64,000 nucleotides of DNA from Streptomyces sp. NBC_01478 (GCF_036227225.1 NZ_CP109444.1:186001-250000), one strand, 5' to 3'. Positions 33,229-42,674 are shown, counted from the first letter of the stretch. The notes: generated from the letters alone by a model not told the origin. Numbers and translations: made by a program.

Positions 33229-33410
33229 TCAAGCCACCGAGCCACCGGCTCGTCCCCACCAAAGTGGCCGCCCTCGCCATGGGGGTGTCCGAGGCGACCA
33301 TCCGCAAGTGGGTCAGCCGCGGGAAGATCACCCGCTACGGCGCCCCGAACCGCCGCTCCGAGTTCGACATCGAGGAACTCACCGAGATCGCCCTGCACCG
33401 CCGGCCCTGA
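33225..33410 (+). CDS. small MerR/excisionase-type helix-turn-helix protein
   Basis: A 61-residue protein consisting of one winged helix-turn-helix: TKVAALAMGVSEATIRKWVS, then GKITRYGAPNRRSEFDIEEL. This is the MerR/Xis-like layout in which the wing carries the basic GKITRY segment. Its ATG overlaps the upstream stop, so the two are made together and may act as a pair. Confidence 0.82.
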   Translation: MIKPPSHRLVPTKVAALAMGVSEATIRKWVSRGKITRYGAPNRRSEFDIEELTEIALHRRP

Positions 33411-34137
33411 CCGGACACCGGCCCAGGAGCACGGAGCACGGAGCCCGTACTACGCCCCTCACACTCCGGCTCCCGGACCTCGGCCCTCGCCGCTCCGGTC
33501 CCGGCTCCCGGCTCCCGGCTCCCGGCTCCCGGTCCCGACTCCGGCTTCTGGTTTCCGGCTCCGGTTTCCGGGCCGTCCGAGCTTCTGACGGTGCCTCAAC
33601 TTCCGTGCTCCGTACGCCCGAAGAACCCCCGCCGTGCCCGCCGCGACTGCCCTGGCAGCCGCGGCTGCGCCGGTTGTGCCGGTCGCGGATCCACCCCCCA
33701 TTCGAGTGACCCACGTCACTTCGGTGCGGTGTTGGCGGGGGGCCTGACCCCGTGTCACTATCTCCCTACATCCCCCCTGCCCAAAAGCCGCCGCGAGGCC
33801 GTACCGCGGCAGGGGGCGCGTGCCGCAGCCGTCCGTCATCCGGCGGGCGGCACTTTTTCTTTCACTACTTCTCTCACTGCTTCTTTCACCGCATCCGTTC
33901 CGCCGCCCGGCGCACCCGGGCGCTGTCGCCGATGCCGCGCCGCCGCCGTGCCGCCGGTGAAGTCCCCGAAGTCCCCTGCCGTGTACGGCAGTTGCCGCCG
34001 TACACCCTCGCAGGCCCCGCCCCACCCCCGCCTCCACCCCTCTCCGGCCTCCGGACCTCCGGACCTCCGGGTCTCCGCGTCTCGGGGCGGGGCGGTCCGG
34101 CATGGCCGTGCGGCCTCTCTGCACAACAGACATCTCC
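33411..34137. promoter_or_regulatory. long leader/promoter region of the mevalonate operon
   Basis: It holds a CTCCCGG/TTTCCGG simple repeat (about 33484-33580) and a Crp-like palindrome GTGACCCACGTCAC at 33706-33719. Near the operon come a set of CTCCGGAC-like units at 8-base steps (34049-34087) and a 13-base direct repeat GCACAACAGACAT at 34121-34133 and 34140-34152. The last copy overlaps the proposed start codon. No gene is seen. Confidence 0.55.
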
Positions 34138-35175
34138 GTGCACAACAGACATAGGGAGCTGAGTGCGTTGACTCTACCGACCTCGGCGGAGGGGGTGCCG
34201 GACAGCCGCCGGACCCGCTCGGTCGGCATCGGCCGCGCCCACGCCAAGGCGATCCTGCTGGGAGAGCACGCGGTCGTCTACGGAGCCCCGGCGCTCGCCC
34301 TGCCCATCCCGCAGCTCACGGTCACCGCCAGTGCCGGATGGTCCTCCCAACCCGGCGACGGGCAGGGCGACTTGTCCTACACGGTGACCGGTTCCCCCTC
34401 GCGGGCGATGGTGACGCAGGCCTCCGACGGCCTGCGCCGGCTGACCGCGGAGTTCAAGACGCGGATGGGCGTGAGCGGCCGGCCGCATCTGGACGTGATC
34501 CTCGACGGTGCGATCCCGCACGGCCGGGGGCTGGGCTCCAGCGCGGCCAGTTCGCGGGCGATCGCGTTCGCGCTGGCCGACCTCTTCGGCCGGGAGCTGG
34601 ACGAGGCCACGGCGTTCGAACTGGTGCAGACGGCCGAGAACATGGCGCACGGCAGGGCCAGCGGTGTCGACGCCATGACCGTCGGCGCGCTGCGCCCGCT
34701 GCTGTTCCAGGCGGGCCGGACACGGGAGCTGAAGCTGGGCTGCGAGGGCCTGTTCATCGTCGCGGACAGCGGTGAGCCGGGCAGTACCCGGGAGGCGGTC
34801 GAGCTGCTGCGGGAGGGGTTCGGGCGCCGGCCCGGGGCGCGGGCACGGTTCGTGCGGCGGGCCTCGGGGCTGGCCGAGGAGGCCCGGCTGGCCCTCGCCG
34901 AGGGCCGGGCCGGTGACCTGGGCCGGCGGATGACGGACTATCACGCGCTGCTGCGGGCGGCCCGCCTGAGCACCGGCCCCATCGAGCGGCTGGTCGACGC
35001 CGCGCTGGGGGCGGGCAGCCTCGGCGCCAAGATCACCGGCGGTGGTCTGGGCGGCTGCATGATCGCGCTGGCCCCGCCGCAGCGGGCCCGCGAGGTCACC
35101 CGGCGGCTGCACGAGGCAGGCGCCGTACAGACATGGCTCGTACCGCTGAAGGGGCTCGACAACCATGCGCCGTGA
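34138..35175 (+). CDS. mevalonate kinase
   Basis: A 345-residue GHMP kinase, first gene of the mevalonate operon. Motifs in order: AKAILLGEHAVVYGAPALAL, the ATP loop IPHGRGLGSSAA, and the C-terminal KITGGGLGGCMIAL. It phosphorylates mevalonate. I choose GTG 34138 because VHNRHRELSALTLPT then matches the N-terminus MQKRQRELSALTLPT that I recall for Streptomyces CL190. A TTG at 34168 with GGGAG upstream is the alternative. Its 3' end overlaps the decarboxylase start by 11 bases. Confidence 0.93.
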   Translation: MHNRHRELSALTLPTSAEGVPDSRRTRSVGIGRAHAKAILLGEHAVVYGAPALALPIPQLTVTASAGWSSQPGDGQGDLSYTVTGSPSRAMVTQASDGLRRLTAEFKTRMGVSGRPHLDVILDGAIPHGRGLGSSAASSRAIAFALADLFGRELDEATAFELVQTAENMAHGRASGVDAMTVGALRPLLFQAGRTRELKLGCEGLFIVADSGEPGSTREAVELLREGFGRRPGARARFVRRASGLAEEARLALAEGRAGDLGRRMTDYHALLRAARLSTGPIERLVDAALGAGSLGAKITGGGLGGCMIALAPPQRAREVTRRLHEAGAVQTWLVPLKGLDNHAP

Positions 35176-36301
35176 ACAACGACCGACCACTGTGCCGGGC
35201 CCGCTGGAGACCGCGGCGGGCGTGCCGGACACCGCGCCCCGCCCGGCGAGGCCCGCCCCGCGCCCGGCGCGGGGCGGGCCGCAGGCGGACGCCGCCGCCG
35301 GTGTCACCGCGGTCGCGCATCCGAACATCGCGCTGGTCAAGTACTGGGGCAAGCGGGACGAGCGGCTGATCCTGCCCTGGACCGACAGTCTGTCGATGAC
35401 GCTGGACGTCTTCCCGACCACCACCCGTGTCCGACTGGACGCCACGGCCGGCCGCGACGAGGTGACGCTCGACGGGGTGCCCGCGAGGGGCGAGGCGGCC
35501 CGGCGGGTCGGCGCGTTCCTGGAACTGGTGCGGGAGCGGGCCCGGTTGCCGTGGCGGGCGGTGGTGGACAGCCGTAACACCGTGCCCACCGGGGCGGGGC
35601 TGGCGTCCTCGGCCAGCGGGTTCGCCGCGCTGGCCGTGGCCACCGCGGCCGCCTACGGGCTGGAGCTGGACGCCGGCGGGCTGTCCCGGCTGGCGCGCCG
35701 GGGTTCGGGGTCGGCCTCGCGGTCGGTGTTCGGCGGCTTCGCCGTCTGGCACGCCGGGGCGCCCTCCGCCACGGGCGCGGCGGCGGACGCGGGTTCCTAC
35801 GCCGAGCCGGTGCCCGTCGCCGGCGGCCTGGACCCGGCGCTGGTCGTCGCCGTGCTCGACGCGGGCCCCAAGACGGTCTCCAGCCGGGAGGCGATGCGCC
35901 GCACCGTGGACACCTCGCCGCTGTACCGGCCGTGGGCCGCCTCCAGCCGGGCCGACCTGGCCGGCATGCGGGCGGCGCTGGGGCGCGGTGACCTGGAGGC
36001 GGTGGGCGAGATCGCGGAGCGCAACGCGCTGGGGATGCACGCGACGATGCTGGCGGCGCGGCCCGCGGTGCGCTACCTGTCGCCGGCCACGGTCACCGTG
36101 CTGGACCGGGTGCTGGGGTTGCGGCGGGAGGGCGTGGCGGCGTACGCGACCATGGACGCCGGGCCGAACGTGAAGGTGCTGTGCCGGCGCGCGGACGCGC
36201 GGCGGGTGGCCGACGCCGTCGGCGAGGCCGTCCCGGCGGCACGGGTGCTGGTCGCCGGCCCGGGGCCCGGGGCCCGTCTGCTGGACGGGGCCGACCGATG
36301 A
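35165..36301 (+). CDS. diphosphomevalonate decarboxylase
   Basis: A 378-residue GHMP-superfamily enzyme that converts mevalonate diphosphate to IPP with loss of CO2. After a Pro/Ala-rich, disordered N-terminus of about 45 residues come HPNIALVKYWGKRD, NTVPTGAGLASSASGFAAL and RGSGSASRSVFGGFAVW, then YATMDAGPNVKVL near the end. The last motifs distinguish it from the other GHMP kinases in the operon. Stop and next start overlap (ATGA). Confidence 0.93.
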   Translation: MRREQRPTTVPGPLETAAGVPDTAPRPARPAPRPARGGPQADAAAGVTAVAHPNIALVKYWGKRDERLILPWTDSLSMTLDVFPTTTRVRLDATAGRDEVTLDGVPARGEAARRVGAFLELVRERARLPWRAVVDSRNTVPTGAGLASSASGFAALAVATAAAYGLELDAGGLSRLARRGSGSASRSVFGGFAVWHAGAPSATGAAADAGSYAEPVPVAGGLDPALVVAVLDAGPKTVSSREAMRRTVDTSPLYRPWAASSRADLAGMRAALGRGDLEAVGEIAERNALGMHATMLAARPAVRYLSPATVTVLDRVLGLRREGVAAYATMDAGPNVKVLCRRADARRVADAVGEAVPAARVLVAGPGPGARLLDGADR

Positions 36302-37773
36302 CGGCCACGACAGCGGCGACGGCGGCAGGGGTGTCCGCGGGGCGCACGGTGGTGCGGCGGGCGCCGGGCAAGCTGTTCGTCGCGGGCGAGTACGCGGTGG
36401 TGGAGCCGGGCAACCCGGCGATCCTGGTGGCGGTCGACCGGTACATCACCGTCACCGTCACCGGGACAGCCGGCGAGTCCGGCAGCACCGGCACACCCGA
36501 CGGACCAGGCAACCTCGACGGACCCGGCGCATCGAACGAACCCTGCGGACCCGGCGGACCCGGAAGTCCCGCCGGACCGGGCAGCCCCGGCGGACCGGGC
36601 AGCGCCCGCGCCCCTCACGTGTCCAACAGACCCCGCGGATCCGGCGCATCCAGCGCACCCGGCAACCCCAGCGGGTCCGGCACACCCGACAACCTCGACG
36701 GACCCGGCACACCCAACGAACCCGCCACCCCCACCACACTCACCGCCCCCGACGTAGTGATCTCCAGCGACCTCATCTCCCGGCCCGTCGCCTGGCGCTG
36801 GCGGGAGGGGCGGCTGGTCGCCCACGGCTACGACGGCGGTCCCGGAGACAGTGGCAGTGGCAGTGAAGGGGACGGTGACGGGAGCCGGGCCCGGGACGCG
36901 CTGGCGTATGTGGTGTCGGCCGTCGAGACGGTGGCCGCGCTGGTGGCCGAACGCGGGCTGGGCGTACCGGCGTTGAGGGTGTCGGTGCGCAGTGCGCTGC
37001 ACGAGGGCGGGCGCAAGTACGGGCTGGGCTCCTCCGGTGCGGTGACCGTGGCGGCGGTGGACGCCGTGGCCGGGTTCTGCGGGGTGGAGCTGTCGGCCGG
37101 TGAGCGCTACCGGCTGGCGATGCTGGCCGGCGCGCGGATCGACCCGAAGGGCTCGGGGGGTGATCTGGCCGCCAGTGCCTGGGGCGGCTGGATCCTCTAC
37201 CGGGCGCCGGACCGGGACTTCGTGCTCGACCTGGCCCGGCGGGTCGGCATCGGGCGGGCGCTGGCCGCGCCCTGGCCGGGCCACACGGTGCGGCGGCTGC
37301 CGGCGCCGGCCGGGCTGCGCCTGGAGGTCGGCTGGACCGGGGAGCCCGTCTCCACCGCGTCCCTGGTGGCCGGCCTGCACCGCCGCGGCCGGCCGGACGG
37401 CGCCGCCCGCGGCCGGTACACCACCGCCTCCAACCACCTGGTGGAGGCGGCGGCGGCCGCGCTGGAGCGGGGCGACGGCGCCGGGCTGCTGGAGCAGATC
37501 CGCGCCGCCCGCCGGGAGCTGGCGCGGCTGGACGAGGCGGTCGGGCTCGGCATCTTCACCGACCGGCTGACCCGGCTGTGCGAGGCGGCCGAGGCCGCCG
37601 GCGGCGCGGCCAAGCCGTCGGGGGCCGGCGGCGGCGACTGCGGTATCGCCCTGCTGGACGCGGCGGCGGACCGGCACATCTGTCAGGTACGGCGGCAGTG
37701 GAGCGCGGCCGGGGTGCAGCCCCTGCCGGTGCGTCCCGCCGCGCGAGAGCCCGGAAGGAACCGGCACACATGA
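36298..37773 (+). CDS. phosphomevalonate kinase with a collagen-like insertion
   Basis: A 491-residue GHMP kinase that makes mevalonate diphosphate. Motifs: VRRAPGKLFVAGEYAVVEPG, KYGLGSSGAVTVA and KPSGAGGGDCGIALLDAA. It is over 100 residues longer than the roughly 374 of its CL190 counterpart. The excess is mostly a Gly/Pro/Ser/Asn-rich stretch at about residues 58-140 (GPG and GTP units), inserted after the first beta strands, where other family members have a short loop. The insertion keeps the frame and looks like tandem expansion of GGACCCGGC-type DNA. Coupled on both sides by ATGA overlaps. Confidence 0.93.
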   Translation: MTATTAATAAGVSAGRTVVRRAPGKLFVAGEYAVVEPGNPAILVAVDRYITVTVTGTAGESGSTGTPDGPGNLDGPGASNEPCGPGGPGSPAGPGSPGGPGSARAPHVSNRPRGSGASSAPGNPSGSGTPDNLDGPGTPNEPATPTTLTAPDVVISSDLISRPVAWRWREGRLVAHGYDGGPGDSGSGSEGDGDGSRARDALAYVVSAVETVAALVAERGLGVPALRVSVRSALHEGGRKYGLGSSGAVTVAAVDAVAGFCGVELSAGERYRLAMLAGARIDPKGSGGDLAASAWGGWILYRAPDRDFVLDLARRVGIGRALAAPWPGHTVRRLPAPAGLRLEVGWTGEPVSTASLVAGLHRRGRPDGAARGRYTTASNHLVEAAAAALERGDGAGLLEQIRAARRELARLDEAVGLGIFTDRLTRLCEAAEAAGGAAKPSGAGGGDCGIALLDAAADRHICQVRRQWSAAGVQPLPVRPAAREPGRNRHT

Positions 37774-38861
37774 GCGCTCAACGCAAGGACGACCACGTCC
37801 GGCTCGCCATCGAGCAGCAGGACACCCCGCAGGGGGGCAACCAGTTCGACGAGGTGTCGTTCGTCCACCACGCGCTGGCGGGCCTGGACCGCCGGGAGGT
37901 GTCCCTGGCCACCTCCTTCGCCGGCCTGTCCTGGCCGGTGCCCCTCTACGTCAACGCGATGACCGGCGGCAGCGCCCGCACCGGCGCCATCAACCGGGAC
38001 CTGGCGACCGCCGCCCGGGAGACGGGGGTGCCGGTCGCGTCCGGGTCGATGAACGCCTACTTCAAGGACCCCTCCTGCGCGGGCACCTTCCGGGTGCTGC
38101 GCGAGGAGAACCCGGACGGGTTCGTGCTGGCCAACGTCAACGCGACGGCGTCGGTGGACAACGTGTGGCGGGCCATCGAGCTGCTGCGGGCCGACGCGCT
38201 GCAGATCCACGTCAACACCGCGCAGGAGACCGCGATGCCGGAGGGCGACCGGTCCTTCGCCGCCTGGCCCGGACAGATCGAGAAGATCGCGGCGGCCGTC
38301 GACATCCCCGTGATCGTCAAGGAGGTCGGCAACGGGCTGAGCCGCCAGAGCGTCCAGCTCCTGGGCACGCTGGGCGTGGCCGCGGCCGACGTCAGCGGCC
38401 GCGGCGGCACCGACTTCGCCCGCATCGAGAACGGCCGCCGGGCGCTGGGCGAGTACGCCTTCCTGCACGACTGGGGCCAGTCCGCGCCCGCCTGCCTGCT
38501 GGACGCCCAGGACACCGGGATGCCGCTGCTGGCCTCCGGCGGCGTGCGCACCCCGCTGGACGCCGCCCGCGCCCTGGCCCTGGGAGCCCGCGCGGTCGGC
38601 GCCTCCGGCGTCTTCCTGCGCACCCTCCTGGACGGCGGCGTGGACGCCCTGACCGCTCAGCTCACCTGCTGGCTGGAGCAGTTGGCGGCCCTGCAGACGA
38701 TGCTCGGCGCCCCCGCCCCGGCCGATCTGACCCGCTGCGACCTGCTGATCCACGGCTCCCTGCGCGCCTTCTGCGCCGACCGCGGCATCGACACGGGCAC
38801 CCTCGCCCGCCGCTCCAGCTCCGGCGCGCTGCGCGCCCCGACGACGGGAAGCACCCGATGA
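37770..38861 (+). CDS. fni: type 2 isopentenyl-diphosphate isomerase (FMN-dependent)
   Basis: A 363-residue TIM-barrel flavoenzyme interconverting IPP and DMAPP. Family stretches: RKDDHVRLA at the start, VNAMTGGS, ASGSMNAYF, LQIHVNTAQE, VKEVGNGLS, DVSGRGGTDFARIE and ASGGVRTPLDAARALALGA (FMN phosphate site). It supplies DMAPP for the cis-prenyltransferase, which would need two. ATGA overlap with the kinase before it and the reductase after it. Confidence 0.95.
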   Translation: MSAQRKDDHVRLAIEQQDTPQGGNQFDEVSFVHHALAGLDRREVSLATSFAGLSWPVPLYVNAMTGGSARTGAINRDLATAARETGVPVASGSMNAYFKDPSCAGTFRVLREENPDGFVLANVNATASVDNVWRAIELLRADALQIHVNTAQETAMPEGDRSFAAWPGQIEKIAAAVDIPVIVKEVGNGLSRQSVQLLGTLGVAAADVSGRGGTDFARIENGRRALGEYAFLHDWGQSAPACLLDAQDTGMPLLASGGVRTPLDAARALALGARAVGASGVFLRTLLDGGVDALTAQLTCWLEQLAALQTMLGAPAPADLTRCDLLIHGSLRAFCADRGIDTGTLARRSSSGALRAPTTGSTR

Positions 38862-39919
38862 CCGACACCCATGCCACCGCCGGGATCCCGATGCGCTGGG
38901 TGGGCCCCCTGCGCATCTCCGGGAACGTCGCCCGCACCGAGACCCGCATCCCGCTGGCCACCTACGAGTCACCGCTGTGGCCCTCGGTGGGCCGCGGCGC
39001 GAAGGTCTCCATGCTGGTCGAGGAGGGCATCGTCGCCACCCTCGTGGACGAGCGGATGACCCGCTCCGTCCTGGTCGAGGCCGCCGACGCCCAGGCCGCC
39101 CACAGCGCCGCGCGGACGGTGGAGGCCCGCATCGAGGAACTGCGGGAGGTGGTGCGCGGCTGCAGCCGCTACGCCCGGCTGCTCGGCGTGCGCCACGAGA
39201 TCAACGCCAACCTGCTGTTTCTGCGCTTCGAGTTCTCCACCGGCGACGCCTCGGGCCACAACATGGCCACCCTCGCCTCCGACGCCCTGCTGGCCCACCT
39301 CCTGGCCACCGTCCCGGACATCTCCTACGGCTCGATCTCCGGGAACTACTGCACCGACAAGAAGGCCAGCGCCGTCAACGGCATCCTGGGCCGCGGCAAG
39401 AACGTCGTCACCGAACTCCTGGTGCCCCGCGACGTGGTGCACGACGTCCTGCACACCACCGCCGCCAAGGTCGCCCGGCTCAACCTGCGCAAGAACCTGC
39501 TGGGCACCCTGCTCGCCGGCGGGGTGCGCTCGGCCAACGCCCACTACGCCAACATGCTGCTGGGCTTCTACCTGGCCACCGGCCAGGACGCGGCCAACAT
39601 CGTCGAGGGCTCGCAGGGCGTGACGATGGCCGAGGACCGCGACGGCGACCTCTACTTCGCCTGCACCCTGCCCAACCTGATCGTCGGCACCGTCGGCAAC
39701 GGCAAGGGCCTGGGCTTCGTGGAGACGAACCTGACCCGCCTGGGCTGCCGCGAGGAGCGGGCGCCCGGCGAGAACGCCCGCCGCCTCGCCGTCATCGCCG
39801 CCGCGAGCGTGCTGTGCGGGGAACTGTCCCTGCTCGCCGCGCAGACCAACCCCGGCGAACTGATGCGCGCACACGTCCAGTTGGAACGCGACCCCCGGAC
39901 CGCAAAGGTTGGTGCCTGA
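38858..39919 (+). CDS. HMG-CoA reductase (class I, NADPH type)
   Basis: A 353-residue soluble HMG-CoA reductase, the same length as the CL190 enzyme. Seen are SMLVEEGIVATLVDERMTRS, FSTGDASGHNMATLASDALL (substrate and NADPH region), YCTDKKASAVNGILGRGKNV (catalytic lysine) and ANAHYANMLLG. It reduces HMG-CoA to mevalonate and lacks any membrane anchor, as usual for actinobacteria. ATGA overlap with the isomerase gene. Confidence 0.95.
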   Translation: MTDTHATAGIPMRWVGPLRISGNVARTETRIPLATYESPLWPSVGRGAKVSMLVEEGIVATLVDERMTRSVLVEAADAQAAHSAARTVEARIEELREVVRGCSRYARLLGVRHEINANLLFLRFEFSTGDASGHNMATLASDALLAHLLATVPDISYGSISGNYCTDKKASAVNGILGRGKNVVTELLVPRDVVHDVLHTTAAKVARLNLRKNLLGTLLAGGVRSANAHYANMLLGFYLATGQDAANIVEGSQGVTMAEDRDGDLYFACTLPNLIVGTVGNGKGLGFVETNLTRLGCREERAPGENARRLAVIAAASVLCGELSLLAAQTNPGELMRAHVQLERDPRTAKVGA

Positions 39920-39921
39920 CC

Positions 39922-41091
39922 ATGTCCCTGTCCATCGGAATCCACGACCTGTCCATCGCCACCGGCGAGTTCGTCCTGCCGCACACCGCGCTCGCCGCCC
40001 ACAACGGCACCGACATCGGCAAATACCATGTCGGCATCGGCCAGGAGTCGATGAGCGTGGCCGCGGCCGACGAGGACATCGTCACCCTCGCCGCCACCGC
40101 CGCCGCCCCCCTGGTCGCCCGCCACGGCACCGACCGCATCCGCACCCTCATCCTGGCCACCGAGTCCTCCGTCGACCAGGCCAAGGCCGCCGGCATCTAC
40201 GTCCACTCCCTCATCGGCCTGCCCTCCGCCACCCGCGTCGTCGAACTCAAACAGGCCTGCTACGGCGCGACCGCCGCCCTGCAGTTCGCCGTCGGCCTGG
40301 TCCGCCGCGACCCCGCCCAGCAGGTCCTCGTCATCGCCAGCGACGTCTCCCGCTACGACCTGGACAGCCCCGGCGAGGCCACCCAGGGCGCCGCCGCGGT
40401 CGCCATGCTCGTCGGCGTCGACCCCGCCCTGGTCCGCATCGAGGACCCCTCCGGTGTGTTCACCGCCGACGTCATGGACTTCTGGCGGCCCAACTACCGC
40501 GACACCGCCCTGGTCGACGGACAGGAGTCCGTCGGCGCCTACCTCCAGGCCGTCGAGGGCACCTGGAAGGACTACACCGAGCAGGGCGGGCGCACCCTGG
40601 AGGAGTTCGCCGCGTTCTGCTACCACCAGCCGTTCACCAAGATGGCCTACAAGGCCCACCGCCACCTCCTCAACTACTGCGGCCGCGACACCGACCCGGA
40701 CACCGTCACCGCCGCCCTGGGCCACACCACCGCCTACAACCGGGTCATCGGCAACAGCTACACCGCCTCCCTCTACCTCGCCCTGGCCGCCCTCCTGGAC
40801 CAGGCCGACGACCTCACCGGCCGCCACATCGGCTTCCTCAGCTACGGCTCCGGATCGGTGGCGGAGTTCTTCGCCGGCACCGTCGTCGCCGGCTACCAGG
40901 ACCGCCTGCGCACCACCGCGCACCGCGAGGCCGTCACCCGGCGCACCGAGGTCGACTACGCCGGCTACCGCGCCCTGCACGAACACCGCCTGCCCGCCGA
41001 CGGCGGCGACCACGCCACCCCCGCCCAGACCACCGGCCCCTACCGGCTGGCCGGCATCAGCGGCCACAAACGCCTCTACACCACCCGCTGA
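39922..41091 (+). CDS. HMG-CoA synthase
   Basis: A 389-residue thiolase-superfamily enzyme condensing acetyl-CoA with acetoacetyl-CoA. The catalytic cysteine lies in VELKQACYGATAALQFA (about residue 112). Further motifs are AAAVAMLVG, YHQPFTKMAYKAH (catalytic His region) and YGSGSVAEFFAG. It begins two bases after the reductase stop and completes mevalonate formation from acetoacetyl-CoA made by the last gene. Confidence 0.95.
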   Translation: MSLSIGIHDLSIATGEFVLPHTALAAHNGTDIGKYHVGIGQESMSVAAADEDIVTLAATAAAPLVARHGTDRIRTLILATESSVDQAKAAGIYVHSLIGLPSATRVVELKQACYGATAALQFAVGLVRRDPAQQVLVIASDVSRYDLDSPGEATQGAAAVAMLVGVDPALVRIEDPSGVFTADVMDFWRPNYRDTALVDGQESVGAYLQAVEGTWKDYTEQGGRTLEEFAAFCYHQPFTKMAYKAHRHLLNYCGRDTDPDTVTAALGHTTAYNRVIGNSYTASLYLALAALLDQADDLTGRHIGFLSYGSGSVAEFFAGTVVAGYQDRLRTTAHREAVTRRTEVDYAGYRALHEHRLPADGGDHATPAQTTGPYRLAGISGHKRLYTTR

Positions 41092-41233
41092 CCACACCGC
41101 CCGTACCGCCCGCGGGAGCGCGGGCGGTCACCGGACACCCCCCCCACCCCCCACCCGCCCATTCACCCGTCCACCTGTTCATTCACCTGTTCATTCATCC
41201 ATTCACGCACCATGCGAAGGGGAGGGCAGCCGC

Positions 41234-42247
41234 ATGGACGACGCGACGATCCTCAGCACGGGCAGCCCCATCAGGGACGTCAGGATCCTCGGCACCGGCG
41301 CGTACGTGCCCGAGCGGATCGTCTCCAACGACGAGGCCGGCGCCCCGGCCGGGGTCGACGACGCCTGGATCACCCGCAAGACCGCCATCCGCGAACGCCG
41401 CTGGGCCGGCCCCGCCCAGGCCACCTCCGACCTGGCCACCGCCGCCGCCCGCTCCGCCATGGAAGCCGCCGGCATCACCGCCGACCAGCTCTCCGTGATC
41501 GCGGTCGCCACCTCCACCCCCGACCGCCCCCAGCCCCCGACCGCCGCCTACGTCCAGCACAACCTCGGCGCCTCGGGCACCGCCGCCTTCGACGTCAACG
41601 CCGTCTGCTCGGGCACCGTGTTCGCGCTCTCCGCCGTCGGCAGCGTCATCCTGCGCCGCGGCGGACACGCCCTGGTCATCGGCGCCGACATCTACTCCCG
41701 CATCCTGGACCCGGCCGACCGCAGGACCGTCGTGCTCTTCGGCGACGGCGCCGGCGCGATGGTGCTGGGCACCGCCGCCCGCGGCCCCGTCGTCCGCCAC
41801 GTCGCCCTGCACACCTTCGGCGAACTCACCGGCCTCATCCAGGTCCCCGCGGGCGGCAGCCGCCACCCCCTCGACACGGCCGCCCTGGACACCGGACTGC
41901 ACTACTTCGCGATGCAGGGCCGCGCCGTACGCGACTTCGTCGTGGACCGGCTCCCCGGGCTGACCGAGGCGTTCCTCCACGAGGCCGGCGTCAAGCCCGC
42001 CGACGTCCACCACATCGTCCCCCACCAGGCCAACGGCGTCATGCTCGACGACGTCCTCACCCACCTCGCCCTCCCCCACGCGGTCATGCACCGCACCGTG
42101 ACCCACTACGGCAACACCGGCGCCGCCTCCATCCCCATCACCCTGGACGCCGCCGTCCGCGCCGGCGACATCCGCCCCGGCGAACTGGTCCTGCTGGCCG
42201 GCTTCGGCGGCGGCATGGCCGCCAGCTTCGCCCTCGTCGAGTGGTGA
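41234..42247 (+). CDS. acetoacetyl-CoA synthase, NphT7-like KAS III family
   Basis: A 337-residue KAS III-like enzyme. From memory it aligns over its length with NphT7, which condenses acetyl-CoA and malonyl-CoA to acetoacetyl-CoA in one irreversible step. The triad is Cys125 (VNAVCSG), the His in IVPHQANGVML and the Asn in HYGNTGAAS. It has about ten extra N-terminal residues. It is separated from the HMG-CoA synthase by 142 bases carrying CATTCACC/TTCATTC repeats, and AGGGGAGGG precedes the ATG. It links mevalonate supply to malonyl-CoA. Confidence 0.93.
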   Translation: MDDATILSTGSPIRDVRILGTGAYVPERIVSNDEAGAPAGVDDAWITRKTAIRERRWAGPAQATSDLATAAARSAMEAAGITADQLSVIAVATSTPDRPQPPTAAYVQHNLGASGTAAFDVNAVCSGTVFALSAVGSVILRRGGHALVIGADIYSRILDPADRRTVVLFGDGAGAMVLGTAARGPVVRHVALHTFGELTGLIQVPAGGSRHPLDTAALDTGLHYFAMQGRAVRDFVVDRLPGLTEAFLHEAGVKPADVHHIVPHQANGVMLDDVLTHLALPHAVMHRTVTHYGNTGAASIPITLDAAVRAGDIRPGELVLLAGFGGGMAASFALVEW

Positions 42248-42310
42248 ACAGGAAGAAAAAGGGCGGCCGGCAGCACGAACCAGAAAAAGGACGCGAAGCA
42301 GAAAAGAAAA

Positions 42311-42336
42311 AAAGGGGGGCGGCCACCGGCCGCCCC
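42311..42336 (-). terminator. terminator between the mevalonate operon and the minus-strand block
   Basis: GGGGCGGCC (42316-42324) pairs with GGCCGCCCC (42328-42336). On the minus strand the stem is followed by a run of T, the form of a rho-independent terminator for the small gene at 42675. The stem could also slow plus-strand transcription from the mevalonate operon. Confidence 0.72.
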
Positions 42337-42674
42337 GCCACCACCCCCGCACAGAGGGGGTGCGCCCGTGTTCCCGGGCCCGCTCCTCCCCCGCCGGCCG
42401 CGAACACCCGGCCGCACACGGCCCCGGCCACCGCGGACAGACCCGCCGCGGCCCAGCCGTCCGCGGGCCCGTCCGCGGGCCAACGATTTACGGCATCAAC
42501 CGCCGCGGCTCCTGCCCGCTCCCGCAGACCGCCGACGTCCTCTTCACCCGGCGTCCGGCCAAAGCTCCCCGACGACGACCGCATCCGGCCGCCGGTCCAC
42601 CTCCACCTCCTCGCCCCGGGCCGCCGTGCCTGCGCCGCCCGGGGGCGGGGCGAACGCGTCCCGCGGCCGACGCC
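42337..42674. other. intergenic, nothing recognised
   Basis: About 340 GC-rich bases between the terminator and the DUF6059-like gene. Open frames give only low-complexity Arg/Pro/Ala peptides. Confidence 0.4.
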
